A stretch of 64,000 bases of DNA from Gemmatimonadota bacterium (lineage in GTDB: Bacteria; Gemmatimonadota; Gemmatimonadetes; Gemmatimonadales; Gemmatimonadaceae), in the NCBI GenBank assembly GCA_020161135.1, contig JAIUOB010000002.1, forward strand, positions 1,013,156 to 1,077,155, given 5' to 3'. Under the pieces are notes generated by a model. It was not told the origin of the DNA. It saw only the letters and a program-made list of their open reading frames with translations, and did no database searches. Each line of letters opens with the position of its first letter. Position 1 is the stretch's first letter. Positions 33,539-43,181 of this stretch are shown here, piece by piece. A program made the translations under genes and the position numbers.

Positions 33539-34908
33539 GGCGCGTGGTCGGTGGGTGTCGATGTCGCCGCGGGCCACAGCCACAGCAGGCCCAGCGAGCA
33601 GAGCAGGCCACCGCCGAGCAGCAGATTCGGTGCCTGGCCGTTGGTGAGCGTGACGATGTGCGCGGCCATGGCGGCGAGCACGAACGCGGCGGGGAGCTTG
33701 CGGGTGTGCGCGATGCTGTCGAGCAGCCAGAGCGCGGCCGCGACCAGGAGCGCTTCGACGAGCACACCCGCGACGCCGAGCTGCGCGAAGCCGTCCGCGA
33801 GGAAGCTGGCGTTCGGATCCGTCTCGGTGCCGAACCAGTGCCAGCCCAGCTGTGCCTTGTAGTCGCGCTGCGCGGCATCGCCGCCGAGGAGCGCGAGCCC
33901 CTTCACCGCGGCAAAGCCCACCGGCGGACGCGTCGCGAAGAAGTCGAAGTACAGCGTTGCCAGGAATCCGTTGTTGAGCACACCGCGATAGAGCACGAGC
34001 TCGGCCACGCCTGCCGCGACGGGCGACGCCGGACCGAGCAGAAACGGCAGCGCAAAGGCGCCGACGGCGCCGGCGAGCCCGGCGAGGGCGAGGCGACGTG
34101 GCGCGCGCGAAGCCAGCCACCACGCGCCCGCCGCCAGGAGCGGTGCGGCCAGCGCGATGCGTTGCGCCGCGATGGCGTACGCGAACGTCGCCAGCAGCAG
34201 GGCGAGCACCGCGGGCCACCAGCGACGTGACCGGCATGCGGCGGCAACCCCGAACGGCACGAGGGCGTGCACGAGCCACGACTGCGCGTATCCGGCCAGT
34301 AGCCCCGCATCGCGCGCCATCCAGCGGGCGCGTTGCGCGTACACCTCGCTGGGTGCGGCGAGGTGCAGCAGGTCGCCCCACGTGCGCAGCAGCAAAGCCG
34401 TGCAGGCGCCGGCGAGCAGCAGCCACACGAGCAGCGCCGTGTGCGCTGTGAGCGCCGGCTGCGGCAGGCGCAGCGGCGGCAGCAGCCCCACACCGGCCAC
34501 CACCGCGAACCCGGCGGTCATGGCGAGCAGCATGCCCACTACCTGCGCGTCGGGCATGGGCGCCCACTGCGCGACCACGGCGGCGGGGAGCAGGACGCCG
34601 AGATGCAGCACCCAGGCGAGCGGGCGCGAGGGGCGCGCCGCATCGAGGCGCAGCAGGCACGCCGGCGCGAGGATCACGCTCCACGCGAGGGCCGTGACGA
34701 GCGCGCCGTGCGGGCGGTCGGGCCACTCCCAGCCCGTCACCAGCGCGGCCAGCGGACCGCGATAGACCGCGGTGGCCAGCAACGCGAGCACGCCGGTGCC
34801 CACGACGGCCGCAACCCGCGCCAACGGGTGCGTGCGTGTGAGCCGCAGCGGCACGCCGGCAGTGACCGCCGGCAGTGCGCGGCTGGCGGCGGGGGGCGGA
34901 ACGGTCAT
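33535..34908 (-). CDS. Wzy-like polysaccharide polymerase / O-antigen ligase-type membrane protein
   Basis: This 457-residue polytopic protein has about ten to twelve hydrophobic helices and short loops. The longest loop (about residues 320-360) carries YFDFFATRPPVGFAAVKGL and QLGWHWFGTETDPNASFLADG. Such a large periplasmic loop, with Arg and a Gly-rich end, is characteristic of Wzy polymerases and O-antigen ligases, which have little sequence conservation. In this locus, next to flippase and Wzz-like genes, polymerase is the most likely role. Start and stop overlap both neighbours by 4 bases (ATGA and GTGA). Confidence 0.7.
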   Translation of the reverse strand: MTVPPPAASRALPAVTAGVPLRLTRTHPLARVAAVVGTGVLALLATAVYRGPLAALVTGWEWPDRPHGALVTALAWSVILAPACLLRLDAARPSRPLAWVLHLGVLLPAAVVAQWAPMPDAQVVGMLLAMTAGFAVVAGVGLLPPLRLPQPALTAHTALLVWLLLAGACTALLLRTWGDLLHLAAPSEVYAQRARWMARDAGLLAGYAQSWLVHALVPFGVAAACRSRRWWPAVLALLLATFAYAIAAQRIALAAPLLAAGAWWLASRAPRRLALAGLAGAVGAFALPFLLGPASPVAAGVAELVLYRGVLNNGFLATLYFDFFATRPPVGFAAVKGLALLGGDAAQRDYKAQLGWHWFGTETDPNASFLADGFAQLGVAGVLVEALLVAAALWLLDSIAHTRKLPAAFVLAAMAAHIVTLTNGQAPNLLLGGGLLCSLGLLWLWPAATSTPTDHAP

Positions 34909-36317
34909 GCGACCGGCACCACGCCCGGTGTCGTGGACGATGTCGCGACACCTCCTGCCGTCACGCGTGGATGCGCGCAGGCGCGATCGATGAGCCACGC
35001 ATAGACGACATACGCGGCCGCCTGCCCGAGTGCGATGCGCCACACCGTGTCGACCAGGGTCGCGCCCGGTGCGAGGACGACGGTGGCGAGCAACAGCGTG
35101 AGCGCACTCACGTCGTAGGCAAGCTTCCACGCACTGCGCCCCGCGAGCACCAGCAGACGACTGGTGGGCACGACGATGAGTGCCGCCCAGCTCCAGAGCG
35201 CGAGCGGCGGCAGCAATGGCGCCGCGGCGGTCCAGCGATCTCCGAAGAGGGGCGCCACGAACCGCGGCGCCAGCAGCGCGATGAGCAGCAGCACCGCGCC
35301 GCCGCCGAGCGCGAGGCGACGGAGGGCGTGGTGCAGGACAGGTCGCAGCACAGGTCGCAGCACGGGCGGCGCGGCGGGGTGTGCCGGCGCAGCCGGTGCC
35401 GAGCCACCGGGCGTGGCGGCACGCAACTGCGCGGCGGTGTCTCCATGTAGCAGGTCGCCCAGGGCGGGCGCGACGAGTGCGGCGGGTGCGCTCACCACCC
35501 GCTGTGCGAGCGCGAAGAGGCCGGCGGCCGCGACGCCGTGCGCGCGCCCAACCAGCGGCAGCGGCAACGCGATGGCGAGTGCGTCGAGCAGCCCCGAGGG
35601 GAGGAGCACCGCGGCGGTGGGGAGCGCGGTACGCAGCGCCGCGATCGCACTCACGGGCGAGGCAGGCACGGGCGAGGCAGGCACGGGCGAGGCGGGCACG
35701 CGGCGGTGGGGCGCGCTGCCGGCGTGCGCACGCGACAGCGGCAGCAGGCGCCCCACCAGCTCACTCGCGAGCAACGCCGGCACACCGGGCCACGCGCTGC
35801 CGGCGGCCAGCGGCAGCAGCGCGCGCAAGGCGCCCTGCCACCCCTGCACCTCCGCGGCGCGCGTGTACGCCTGTGCGCGCACCAGCGCGGCCCGTCGCAG
35901 CGCGGTGGCGGCGAGTGTCCAGGCAATGGCGGCGCCGAGGCTCGCCGTCATGGCGGCGGACCAAGTGGTGGTCGTTGCCGCACCTCCTGCAACGCCGTCG
36001 CCGAGGCCGAGCCACGTTGCCACGATGCCGACGCCCAGGCACACCACCGTGGCGCACCAGAAGCCGGCGCGTACGAGCGCATGGGCCGCCTCGTCGGTGT
36101 CGGCACCGGGCACTAGCAGCTCGAGGCGCGCGGTGGCCACGATGCTCACCACCGAGGCCCAGGCCACGATGGTCGCGGCCGCGCCAACCGTCGATGGCGT
36201 GTAGAGCCGCGTGAGCACCGGCAGCGCCAGCAGCGCCAGCGCCGGACCCACCGCCGCGCCGCCGACGAGCGCGGCCAGCGCACGGCGCACAGGGGCTCCC
36301 CAAACCGATGGCTTCAC
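34905..36317 (-). CDS. Wzx-like polysaccharide flippase (MOP superfamily)
   Basis: This 470-residue protein has about twelve membrane helices. RALAALVGGAAVGPALALLALPVLTRLYTPSTVGAA at the start matches Wzx/O-antigen flippases (ALPVLTRLYTP is the usual helix 1-2 turn). The middle loop includes VPASPVPASPVPASPVS, three copies of a 5-residue unit from a 15-base DNA repeat (about 35655-35700), and LRPVLRPVLHH (about 35338-35362). Both probably arose by slippage and lie in loops. The protein should flip the lipid-linked unit across the inner membrane. It overlaps the polymerase gene. Confidence 0.8.
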   Translation of the reverse strand: MKPSVWGAPVRRALAALVGGAAVGPALALLALPVLTRLYTPSTVGAAATIVAWASVVSIVATARLELLVPGADTDEAAHALVRAGFWCATVVCLGVGIVATWLGLGDGVAGGAATTTTWSAAMTASLGAAIAWTLAATALRRAALVRAQAYTRAAEVQGWQGALRALLPLAAGSAWPGVPALLASELVGRLLPLSRAHAGSAPHRRVPASPVPASPVPASPVSAIAALRTALPTAAVLLPSGLLDALAIALPLPLVGRAHGVAAAGLFALAQRVVSAPAALVAPALGDLLHGDTAAQLRAATPGGSAPAAPAHPAAPPVLRPVLRPVLHHALRRLALGGGAVLLLIALLAPRFVAPLFGDRWTAAAPLLPPLALWSWAALIVVPTSRLLVLAGRSAWKLAYDVSALTLLLATVVLAPGATLVDTVWRIALGQAAAYVVYAWLIDRACAHPRVTAGGVATSSTTPGVVPVA

Positions 36318-36401
36318 GGCGGTAAATTGCCTGTCGCGTCGAGTCGGGACCAGCCCGCGCGGCGATCGACGACACGCCCGCCTTCACTCCACACCACTCG
36401 C

Positions 36402-37547
36402 ATGTCCGACGCCGGACCGCGCTGCCGCAGCCACCGTCACCCCACGGCCGATGCCGGGGCCGGTGGCACGGGTGCGCCGCCATCGCCCGCATCACCGCTG
36501 TTGTCACCGCTCGCATCATCCGCCGACGCGTCGTTGCATCCGCTCGGCGATGTGGTGGTGACCGGTGGCGCGGGGGCGATCGGCTCGCGACTGGTGCGGC
36601 GGCTCCTCGCCGACGGGGCGCGCCGGGTGGTGGTGGTCGACACGCTGACATCCGGGCATGCGTGGCTGCTCCCCGACGATCCGCGCGTGGAGCTGCACGT
36701 GCACGACGTGGTCGACATCGCGTCGCTCGCGCTGTCGGTGCACGAACCGATCGTGTTCCACCTCGCCGCGTTCTTCGCGAACCAGAACTCGGTGGACCAT
36801 CCGTTCGCTGACCTGCACACCAACGGGCACGGCACGCTGGCGGTACTGCACTGGGCCGCGGCGCAGCAGGCGCGGGTGGTGGTGTACGCGTCGGCCGGGT
36901 GCTCGATTGCGGGACACGACACGCCGGGTGCGATTCGCGAGGATGCGCCGGTGAGCCTGCACCTCGACACGCCGTACCAGATCACCAAGGCGCTCGGCGA
37001 GTTCTACTGCACGTGGTTCGGCAGCAGTGCGCGCGGCGCGCACGTGCGACCGCTCCCCACCGTGCGCTGCCGCTTCTTCAACAGTTTCGGACCGGGTGAA
37101 CTGCCGGGCGCGTATCGCAACGTCATCCCGAACTTCATCTGGCGCGCGCTGCACGACCTGCCGCTCGTCATCACCGGGACGGGCGAGGAGACGCGCGACT
37201 TCGTGTACGTCGATGACCTGGTCGACGGGCTCGTGCGCAGTGCGCACACGCCCGCCGCATACGGTGAGGCGATCAACCTCGGCACCGGACGGGAGACGCG
37301 CGTGATCGACCTGGCGCGCGACGTCATTGCTGCCTGCGCATCGAACAGCCCCATCGTGTACGCCCCACGCCGTGCGTGGGACCACGCCGCGCGCCGGCAG
37401 GCCGATGTGTCGAAAGCGCGCGCAGTGCTGGGGCACGCGCCTGCCGTGACGGTGGCCGAAGGGCTGCAGGAGACGGTGGCGTGGTTCCGCACGCATCGCG
37501 CGGCGATCGCCGCGGCGGTGGGTGTGCCCGATCGCGCGTCGACGTGA
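36402..37547 (+). CDS. NAD-dependent epimerase/dehydratase (extended SDR)
   Basis: This 381-residue nucleotide-sugar enzyme has VVVTGGAGAIGSRLVRRLL (about residue 48), FHLAAFFANQNSVDHP, VYASAGCSI, the catalytic YQITK (Tyr/Lys), RFFNSFGPGELPGAYRNVIP and GTGEETRDFVYVDDLVDGLV. The layout is that of GalE/RmlB-like epimerases or decarboxylating enzymes; the substrate cannot be read. The N-terminal 45 residues before the Rossmann fold are Pro/Ala-rich and may not be translated as such; a later start is possible. It opens the plus-strand part of the glycan locus and is divergent from the flippase (84-base gap, which must hold promoters for both). Confidence 0.88.
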   Translation: MSDAGPRCRSHRHPTADAGAGGTGAPPSPASPLLSPLASSADASLHPLGDVVVTGGAGAIGSRLVRRLLADGARRVVVVDTLTSGHAWLLPDDPRVELHVHDVVDIASLALSVHEPIVFHLAAFFANQNSVDHPFADLHTNGHGTLAVLHWAAAQQARVVVYASAGCSIAGHDTPGAIREDAPVSLHLDTPYQITKALGEFYCTWFGSSARGAHVRPLPTVRCRFFNSFGPGELPGAYRNVIPNFIWRALHDLPLVITGTGEETRDFVYVDDLVDGLVRSAHTPAAYGEAINLGTGRETRVIDLARDVIAACASNSPIVYAPRRAWDHAARRQADVSKARAVLGHAPAVTVAEGLQETVAWFRTHRAAIAAAVGVPDRAST

Positions 37548-37590
37548 CGGTGCGCCGCCTGATGGCGTCCCGCGTCCTGGCGCGCTGACC

Positions 37591-39312
37591 ATGTGCGGCA
37601 TTCTCGTGGGCGTGGGGCTCGACGCGCCGTTCAGCCACCGGTCGCTCGCACCGCTGCGCCGGCGCGGCCCGGATCAACTGGGCTTCTGGACCGACGGGCG
37701 CGTGCAGATGGGGCTCACGCGCCTCGCCATCATCGGGCTCGATGAGCGCGCAGCCGGGCCGCTCGAGAACGCCACGCATGTGCTGGCGTACAACGGCGAG
37801 ATCTACAACTTCGTGGCGCTGCGCGACGCGCTTTCCCGCGAGGGCATCGTGCTGCCGGGCGCCAACGACGCCGAGGTGCTGCTGCACGCGTGGACGCGCT
37901 GGGGCGCGGCGGTGCTGCCGCGCCTCGAGGGGTTCTGGGCGTTCGTCGTCTACGACAAGGTGCGACGCACGCTCACCTGCGTGCGCGACCAGTTCGGCGT
38001 GAAGCCGCTGTACCTGTGGCGCGGCGGCGATCGCGTCATCGTGTCGAGCCTGCTGCGCAGCGTGGCGGAGACACACGGCCCCGGGCTCGCGCTCGACGAT
38101 GAGGCACTGTCGGCGTATGCGCGCTACCAGTTCACGTTCGGCGGCCAGACGTTCTTTCGCGAGGTGCGTGCCGTGCCGCCGGGGCACCTGCTCGAGGTGC
38201 CGCTCGATGGCGGGGCGACGCGCACGGTGTGCTACGACGACCTGCTCGGCATGCACGGCACCGCGCCCGTGACGCCCGCGTGGATCGAGGACACGCGCGC
38301 ACTGCTGCGGGAAGGCACGCTGGCGTCCACCGTGAGCGACACGCCGGTGACCACGCTCTGCAGTGGCGGCCTCGATTCGACGCTGCTCACGCGGCTCGTG
38401 CGCCCGGATGTCGCGTACCACGCCAACTACGCCGACCCCGACTGCAACGAAACCGCGTGGGCCAAGCTGGCGGTGGAGGACCTGCCCACTCGGCTGTTCA
38501 CGGTGAACGCGCAGGAGGAGGTCGCGCTCGTCGATCGCCTCACGTCGCTGCTGGAGGATGTCGACGACCCCGCCATCGGTGCGGTCATCCTGCCGCTCGA
38601 CGACCTGTTCGCGCAGGTGCGTCGGCGCTACAAGGTGGTGCTGACCGGCACCGGTGGCGACGAGCTGTTCGCGGGGTACGCGCGTTACCTGCTCGCGCGC
38701 GGTGTGTGCCCGCAGGAGAGCTATCGTGCGTTGCATGAGCGGCTGCGCACGCTCCCCACGAGTGCGGCGCGCTTCGAGGCGACACACGTGAAGGGGGACG
38801 TGTCGCTGTACCGCTTCTACGACCCGGCGGTGGAACGACAGTTCGCAGAGGCGTTCGCCGCGTGTGCGCCCGAGCAGGGGGCGTTGGGGGCGATGCTGCG
38901 CTTCGACCGGCGTCACTTCCTCACCGGCCTGCTCACGCTGGACGACCGCATCGCCGGGCGCCACTCGCTGGAGGCACGTCCGAGCCTGCTGCACCAGCGC
39001 CTCGTGCGGCAGGTGCTCGCGGTCGACCCGGCCGACCTGCTGCGCGGTGACACGCTCAAGCCGGTACTGCGGCAGCTCGCCGCGCCGTTCGTGCCCGAGG
39101 CCATCGCGCAGCGCGCCGACAAGATGGGATTCACCACGCCCATCGGCACGTTCGTGAACCAGTCGGCGAGCGCCATCCGCGAACAGCTCACCACGTCGCG
39201 CTTTCGCGACCGGTACGACCTGCGGCGCCTCAACTTCACCGCCGGCAGCAAGTACGCGCGTGAGGTGTTCGGCCTGCTCATGCTCGACCTCTGGCTGCAC
39301 CGCTACGCGTGA
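37591..39312 (+). CDS. asparagine-synthase-type amidotransferase (573 aa)
   Basis: This second class II amidotransferase is distinct from the one at 30287. It has MCGILVGVG (Cys2), LAYNGEIYNFVALRDALS, QFGVKPLYLWR, the ATP loop TTLCSGGLDSTLL and VVLTGTGGDELFAGYARY. ADKMGFTTPIG near the end is typical of the AsnB family. It probably amidates a sugar acid or an amino acid substituent of the polysaccharide (inference from context; asparagine synthesis is the alternative). The next gene starts inside its stop codon (GTGA, 4-base overlap). It begins a chain of eight overlapping genes. Confidence 0.9.
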   Translation: MCGILVGVGLDAPFSHRSLAPLRRRGPDQLGFWTDGRVQMGLTRLAIIGLDERAAGPLENATHVLAYNGEIYNFVALRDALSREGIVLPGANDAEVLLHAWTRWGAAVLPRLEGFWAFVVYDKVRRTLTCVRDQFGVKPLYLWRGGDRVIVSSLLRSVAETHGPGLALDDEALSAYARYQFTFGGQTFFREVRAVPPGHLLEVPLDGGATRTVCYDDLLGMHGTAPVTPAWIEDTRALLREGTLASTVSDTPVTTLCSGGLDSTLLTRLVRPDVAYHANYADPDCNETAWAKLAVEDLPTRLFTVNAQEEVALVDRLTSLLEDVDDPAIGAVILPLDDLFAQVRRRYKVVLTGTGGDELFAGYARYLLARGVCPQESYRALHERLRTLPTSAARFEATHVKGDVSLYRFYDPAVERQFAEAFAACAPEQGALGAMLRFDRRHFLTGLLTLDDRIAGRHSLEARPSLLHQRLVRQVLAVDPADLLRGDTLKPVLRQLAAPFVPEAIAQRADKMGFTTPIGTFVNQSASAIREQLTTSRFRDRYDLRRLNFTAGSKYAREVFGLLMLDLWLHRYA

Positions 39313-40631
39313 GCGCTGCCGCCGACGGCGTGTCGCCGCTGCCCGCACTGCCCCCGCCGCGCCACCGGGATGGGCGGGCCGTGCGGGTGCTGTTCGTGAC
39401 CATCACCTTCGATCCGGAGCCGGGCGCGCAGCGTGGCCTGCCGCTCGCGCGGTGGCTCATGGCGCGTGGGTACGACGTGCGTGTCCTCACCGGCTTCCCG
39501 CAGTGGCCGCTGGGACGCACCTTCGACGGCTATCGGCAGCGGCCGTGGATGCGCGAGGTGATGGAGGGCGTGCCGGTGCTGCGCGTGCCGCTGTATCCGA
39601 GTCACGACGCCAACCCGCTGCGTCGCATCGCGACCTACCTGAGCTTCATGCTGTCGGCGACGTGCATCGGCGTGCCGCTGCTGGGGCGTGGCGACGTGGT
39701 GTTCCTGTACGAACCCCCACCCACGAACGGCGTGCCCGCGCTGCTGCTGCGCCTGCTGCACGGCGCCCCCATCGTGCACCAGATCGCCGACCTGTGGCCC
39801 GACACGGTGCTGGCCAGCGGGATGCTGCCCCGTGGCCTGCATCGCGTGGCCGACGCCAGCATTGGCGCCTTCTGCCGCTTCCTGTACCGGCGCGCCGCCG
39901 TGGTGGGCGTGCTGTCGGCGGGCGCCGCGCGCCTGCTGGAAGCGCGCGGGGTGCCGCGCGACACGCTGCTCGTGTCGTACAACTGGGCCGACGAGACGCT
40001 GTTCGCGCCGGCCGCGCCCGACCCGGCACTGCGCACCGCGATGGCGCTCGATGGGCGCATCGGTTTCGTGTATGCCGGCAACGTGGGGCCGCTGCAGGGT
40101 GTGGAGACGATCGTGCGCGCGGCGGCCCTCGCGGGTGCGCGAGACGCCCGCATCGCAGTGCGCATCGTGGGCGATGGTCCCACGCTGGCGGCGGCGCAGC
40201 AGGTGGCGGCCGATCTCGGCGCTGCCGCTGCCGCGCCAACGCTGCAGTTCCTGCCGCGGCGCGCCTACCACGAGATGAATGCCGTGAACGCCGTGAGCGA
40301 TGTCATGCTCGCCCACCTGCGCGCCCTGCCCTTCCTCGACGTGACGGTGCCGAGCAAGGTGTCGGTGGCGATGGCGAGCGGACGGCCGCTGCTCATCGGG
40401 GCGCGCGGCGACACTGCGCAGCTCGTGGAGCAGGCGGCGTGCGGCATCGCCGTGCCGCCGGAAGATCCCACCGCCATGGCCGACGCGATGGTGCGCCTGG
40501 CGGCGATGTCGACGGCCGAACGGGAGGCCATGGGCGCGCGCGGCCGCGCGTACTACGACCGGCATCTCGCGCTCGATGTGGCCGGTGCCGCACTCGACGC
40601 CACCTTCCGGCGGTTGGCGGGGGTGGCATGA
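39309..40631 (+). CDS. glycosyltransferase family 4, WbuB-like
   Basis: This 440-residue GT4 protein has VRVLFVTITFDPEPGAQRGLPL, then DVVFLYEPPPTNGVPALLL, HQIADLWPDTVLASGM, and a C-terminal nucleotide-sugar-binding domain with FVYAGNVGPLQGVETIVRAA, PRRAYHEMNAVNAVSD and SVAMASGRPLLIGARGD. The block IADLWPD is diagnostic for the WbuB/WcaI group, which adds L-FucNAc or similar sugars to O-antigen units. The GTG start overlaps the amidotransferase stop, and its own stop overlaps the methyltransferase start (ATGA). Confidence 0.9.
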   Translation: MSAAADGVSPLPALPPPRHRDGRAVRVLFVTITFDPEPGAQRGLPLARWLMARGYDVRVLTGFPQWPLGRTFDGYRQRPWMREVMEGVPVLRVPLYPSHDANPLRRIATYLSFMLSATCIGVPLLGRGDVVFLYEPPPTNGVPALLLRLLHGAPIVHQIADLWPDTVLASGMLPRGLHRVADASIGAFCRFLYRRAAVVGVLSAGAARLLEARGVPRDTLLVSYNWADETLFAPAAPDPALRTAMALDGRIGFVYAGNVGPLQGVETIVRAAALAGARDARIAVRIVGDGPTLAAAQQVAADLGAAAAAPTLQFLPRRAYHEMNAVNAVSDVMLAHLRALPFLDVTVPSKVSVAMASGRPLLIGARGDTAQLVEQAACGIAVPPEDPTAMADAMVRLAAMSTAEREAMGARGRAYYDRHLALDVAGAALDATFRRLAGVA

Positions 40632-41587
40632 CGCCGCGCGATCCGGACGCCACGCCGCCAATGGACGCGGCGCCACTCGATGAATCGCCACTCGATGAGT
40701 CGCCGCTCGACGAGTCGCTGCTCGAGGAACGCAAGCGGCTCGAGATCGCGCATTCACGCACGCGTCGCACGATCCTGCAGGGGGGTGAGCGCCGCAGCGA
40801 CACGCACGTGGCCGAGGAGGCGCACGATCTCGACCGGATGATCCGCGACCGTGAGGCGTTCGCGTATCACTTCTCGAACGTCAAGTTCTACAGCATCACG
40901 CACGCCAGCGCGCAGTACCAGGCGGCGTGGATGGCGCGCCACTGCACTGCCGGCACGCGCGTGCTCGACTTTGCCTGCGGCAACGGCGAGAACGGCGTGG
41001 CCGCCGCGCACTACGGTGCGGAGGTCGTCGGCATCGACCTCTCGCCCGAGGGCGTCGCGAATGCGAAAGCCAACGCACGCGAGGCGGGCGTGCACACACG
41101 CTGTCGCTTCACCGTCATGGACGGCGAGGCGATGACCTTCCCCGACGATCACTTCGACATCGGCGTGGAGTACGGCGCGCTGCACCACGTCGACCTGCCG
41201 CGCGCGCTGGGCGAGCTGGCCCGCGTGCTGAAACCGGGCGGCGCCATGCTCTGCATCGAGGCGCTGCGGCACAATCCGTTCATCCACGCGTACCGACGGC
41301 GCACCCCCCATTTGCGCACGGCGTGGGAAGTGGAGCACATCCTGGGTGTGGAGAGCCTGGACGAGGTGCGGCGACACTTCCGGCAGGTGCACGTGCGTTT
41401 CTTCCACCTCGCGGCCCTCGCGGCGGTGCCGCTGCGCAAGACGCCCCTCTTCCGCCCGGTGCGCGCGCTGCTCGATGCGGTGGACCGCGTGCTGCTCGCA
41501 CCGCAGGCCATCGGCAAGTACGCGTGGATCATGGTGTTCGAGATGCGCGACCCGATCAAGCCGGTGCGCCCGGTGCGCGACACGTGA
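40628..41587 (+). CDS. class I SAM-dependent methyltransferase with an acidic N-terminal repeat
   Basis: This 319-residue protein has the SAM-binding motif I RVLDFACGNGENGVAAAHYG (about residues 113-132), IDLSPEGVANAKANA, motif IV FDIGVEYGALHHVD and the ARVLKPGGAMLCIEAL motif. It is Methyltransf_11-type, probably acting on a sugar or lipid carrier. The first 30 residues contain LDESP/LDESP/LDESL repeats, three copies of a 15-base DNA unit, which are probably disordered. It overlaps both neighbours by 4 bases. Confidence 0.87.
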   Translation: MTPRDPDATPPMDAAPLDESPLDESPLDESLLEERKRLEIAHSRTRRTILQGGERRSDTHVAEEAHDLDRMIRDREAFAYHFSNVKFYSITHASAQYQAAWMARHCTAGTRVLDFACGNGENGVAAAHYGAEVVGIDLSPEGVANAKANAREAGVHTRCRFTVMDGEAMTFPDDHFDIGVEYGALHHVDLPRALGELARVLKPGGAMLCIEALRHNPFIHAYRRRTPHLRTAWEVEHILGVESLDEVRRHFRQVHVRFFHLAALAAVPLRKTPLFRPVRALLDAVDRVLLAPQAIGKYAWIMVFEMRDPIKPVRPVRDT

Positions 41588-42255
41588 CGGCGCCGCTCAC
41601 GCTTGGGGGTGACCACACCCGTGCGGGCTACGCGGTCGCCAAGCGCGCGCTCGACCTGGTACTGGTGCTCGGCACGCTGCCTCTGTGGCTGCCGGTGTGC
41701 ATGACGCTGGCGCTGCTCGTTGCGGTGTCGTCGCGCGGACCGGTGCTCTACCGCGGCGTGCGCACGGGGCGCGGCGGTGTGCCCTTTCGCATGTGGAAGT
41801 TCCGCACGATGGTCGTCGGCGCCGAGCGCGCCGGCACCACCACCCGCCAGGACGACGCACGCATCACGCGCGTGGGACACTGGCTGCGCCGCAGCAAGCT
41901 CGATGAACTGCCGCAGCTCGTGCATGTGCTGACGGGCACGATGAGCCTCGTGGGTCCACGCCCCGAGGTGGCCGAACACGCCGATGCGTACTCGGCCGAG
42001 GAGCGCAGAATCCTCTCCGTGCGTCCCGGCATCACGGACTACGCGTCGCTGCGCTTTGCCGACTTGGCCCGCGAGCTGGGTACCGACGACCCGCACGGCG
42101 AGTACGTGCGGCGCGTGCGGGCCGAGAAGAACCGGTTGCGGCTGCAGTACGTGCACGAGCGGTCGCTGGCCGTCGATGTCGCGATCCTCGCGCGCACGGC
42201 GTGGCTGGTGGTGCGGCGCGTGCTGGGTGTGGCGGGGGCGGGGGCGGGGGCGTGA
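41584..42255 (+). CDS. phosphoglycosyl transferase (initiating sugar transferase, PglC/WcaJ type)
   Basis: This 223-residue monotopic membrane enzyme transfers a phospho-sugar from a UDP-sugar to undecaprenyl phosphate and starts the glycan unit. It has KRALDLVLVLGTLPLWLPV (reentrant helix), RGPVLYRGVRTGRGGVPFRM, WKFRTM, and the catalytic Asp-Glu dyad in SKLDELPQLVHVLTGTMSLV, then GPRPEV. Length fits the minimal PglC type without the WcaJ N-terminal membrane domain. The C-terminus ends in a GAGAGA run. Start and stop overlap neighbours by 4 bases. Confidence 0.92.
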   Translation: MTAPLTLGGDHTRAGYAVAKRALDLVLVLGTLPLWLPVCMTLALLVAVSSRGPVLYRGVRTGRGGVPFRMWKFRTMVVGAERAGTTTRQDDARITRVGHWLRRSKLDELPQLVHVLTGTMSLVGPRPEVAEHADAYSAEERRILSVRPGITDYASLRFADLARELGTDDPHGEYVRRVRAEKNRLRLQYVHERSLAVDVAILARTAWLVVRRVLGVAGAGAGA

Positions 42256-43181
42256 GCGCAACGCCGCTGCCGCGGGGCCTCGTCTTCGGCTGCGCCGCCA
42301 TGGGCGGCCACGACTACGGCCCGGTGGACGACGCGACCAGCACGCGTGCCGTGCACGCGGCGCTCGACGCGGGCATCACGGCCTTCGACACCGCCGATGT
42401 CTATGGCCTGGGGCACGCCGAGACCGTGCTGGGGCGCGCGCTGGTCGGCCAACGTGAGCGGGCGTTCATCGCGACCAAGGCCGGAGTCGCGTTCGACGCC
42501 ACCGGGCGCACCTGGCGTACGCTGTCGCCCGCGTGGCTCGAACAGGCGCTCATGGCGAGCCTGCGGCGGCTGTGCACCGACCACGTCGACCTGTGGCAAC
42601 TGCACTGGCCGGTGCCCGGCACCGACTACTCGGCGCTCCGCGCGTGGCTGGAGCCCTGGCGCGCGCGGGGCGTGGTGCGCGCGGTCGGTTGCTGCAACAT
42701 GGCGATCGAGGACGTCGACGCCCTTCAGCGCGGCGGTCCGGTGGCGAGCCTGCAAGTGGGCTTCAACCTGCTCGAGCGCCAGATGACGCCCGTGCTGCAC
42801 GGCGCACAGGCGCGGGGCCTCCACACGCTGGTGCACTCGGCGCTCGCGCAGGGGCTCCTGGCCGGCGCACACCGGGCCGCCGAGACGTTCGCGCTCCCCG
42901 ACCTGCGTGCGCGTCACGGCATCTTCCGCAGCCCCACCCTGCCGACGCACCTTGCGGCGGTGCGCACGCTCGACGCGGTCGCACAGCAGCTCGGGCGCCC
43001 CGCAGCGCAGGTGGCGTTGCGGTGGGCGCTCGAGCAACCGTGCGTCGATGCGGTGCTGTGCGGCATCAAGCACCCCTGGCAGGTGCATGAGCTGGCAGCC
43101 GCGCGTGACTGGCAGCTCCCGGCCGATGCCCGGTCGCAGCTCGACGCGCTCGCTTCACCGACCTCTCCTCCCGTCGCATGA
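42252..43181 (+). CDS. aldo/keto reductase
   Basis: This 309-residue NADPH-dependent TIM-barrel reductase has the full catalytic tetrad: Asp and Tyr in FDTADVYGLGHAE, Lys in FIATKAG and His in DLWQLHWP. Cofactor contacts are in the C-terminal ALRWALEQPCVDAVLCG and GIKHPWQ segments. In sugar clusters such reductases reduce keto-sugar intermediates. The gene lies between the phosphoglycosyl transferase and the TylF-like gene, overlapping both by 4 bases. Confidence 0.88.
   Translation: MSATPLPRGLVFGCAAMGGHDYGPVDDATSTRAVHAALDAGITAFDTADVYGLGHAETVLGRALVGQRERAFIATKAGVAFDATGRTWRTLSPAWLEQALMASLRRLCTDHVDLWQLHWPVPGTDYSALRAWLEPWRARGVVRAVGCCNMAIEDVDALQRGGPVASLQVGFNLLERQMTPVLHGAQARGLHTLVHSALAQGLLAGAHRAAETFALPDLRARHGIFRSPTLPTHLAAVRTLDAVAQQLGRPAAQVALRWALEQPCVDAVLCGIKHPWQVHELAAARDWQLPADARSQLDALASPTSPPVA

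Noticed and set aside
30287..39312. Lasso-peptide or beta-lactam cluster suggested by two asparagine-synthase-like genes
   Set aside because: No precursor peptide, leader peptidase or RRE partner is visible, and both proteins keep the glutaminase Cys2 that lasso cyclases usually lack.
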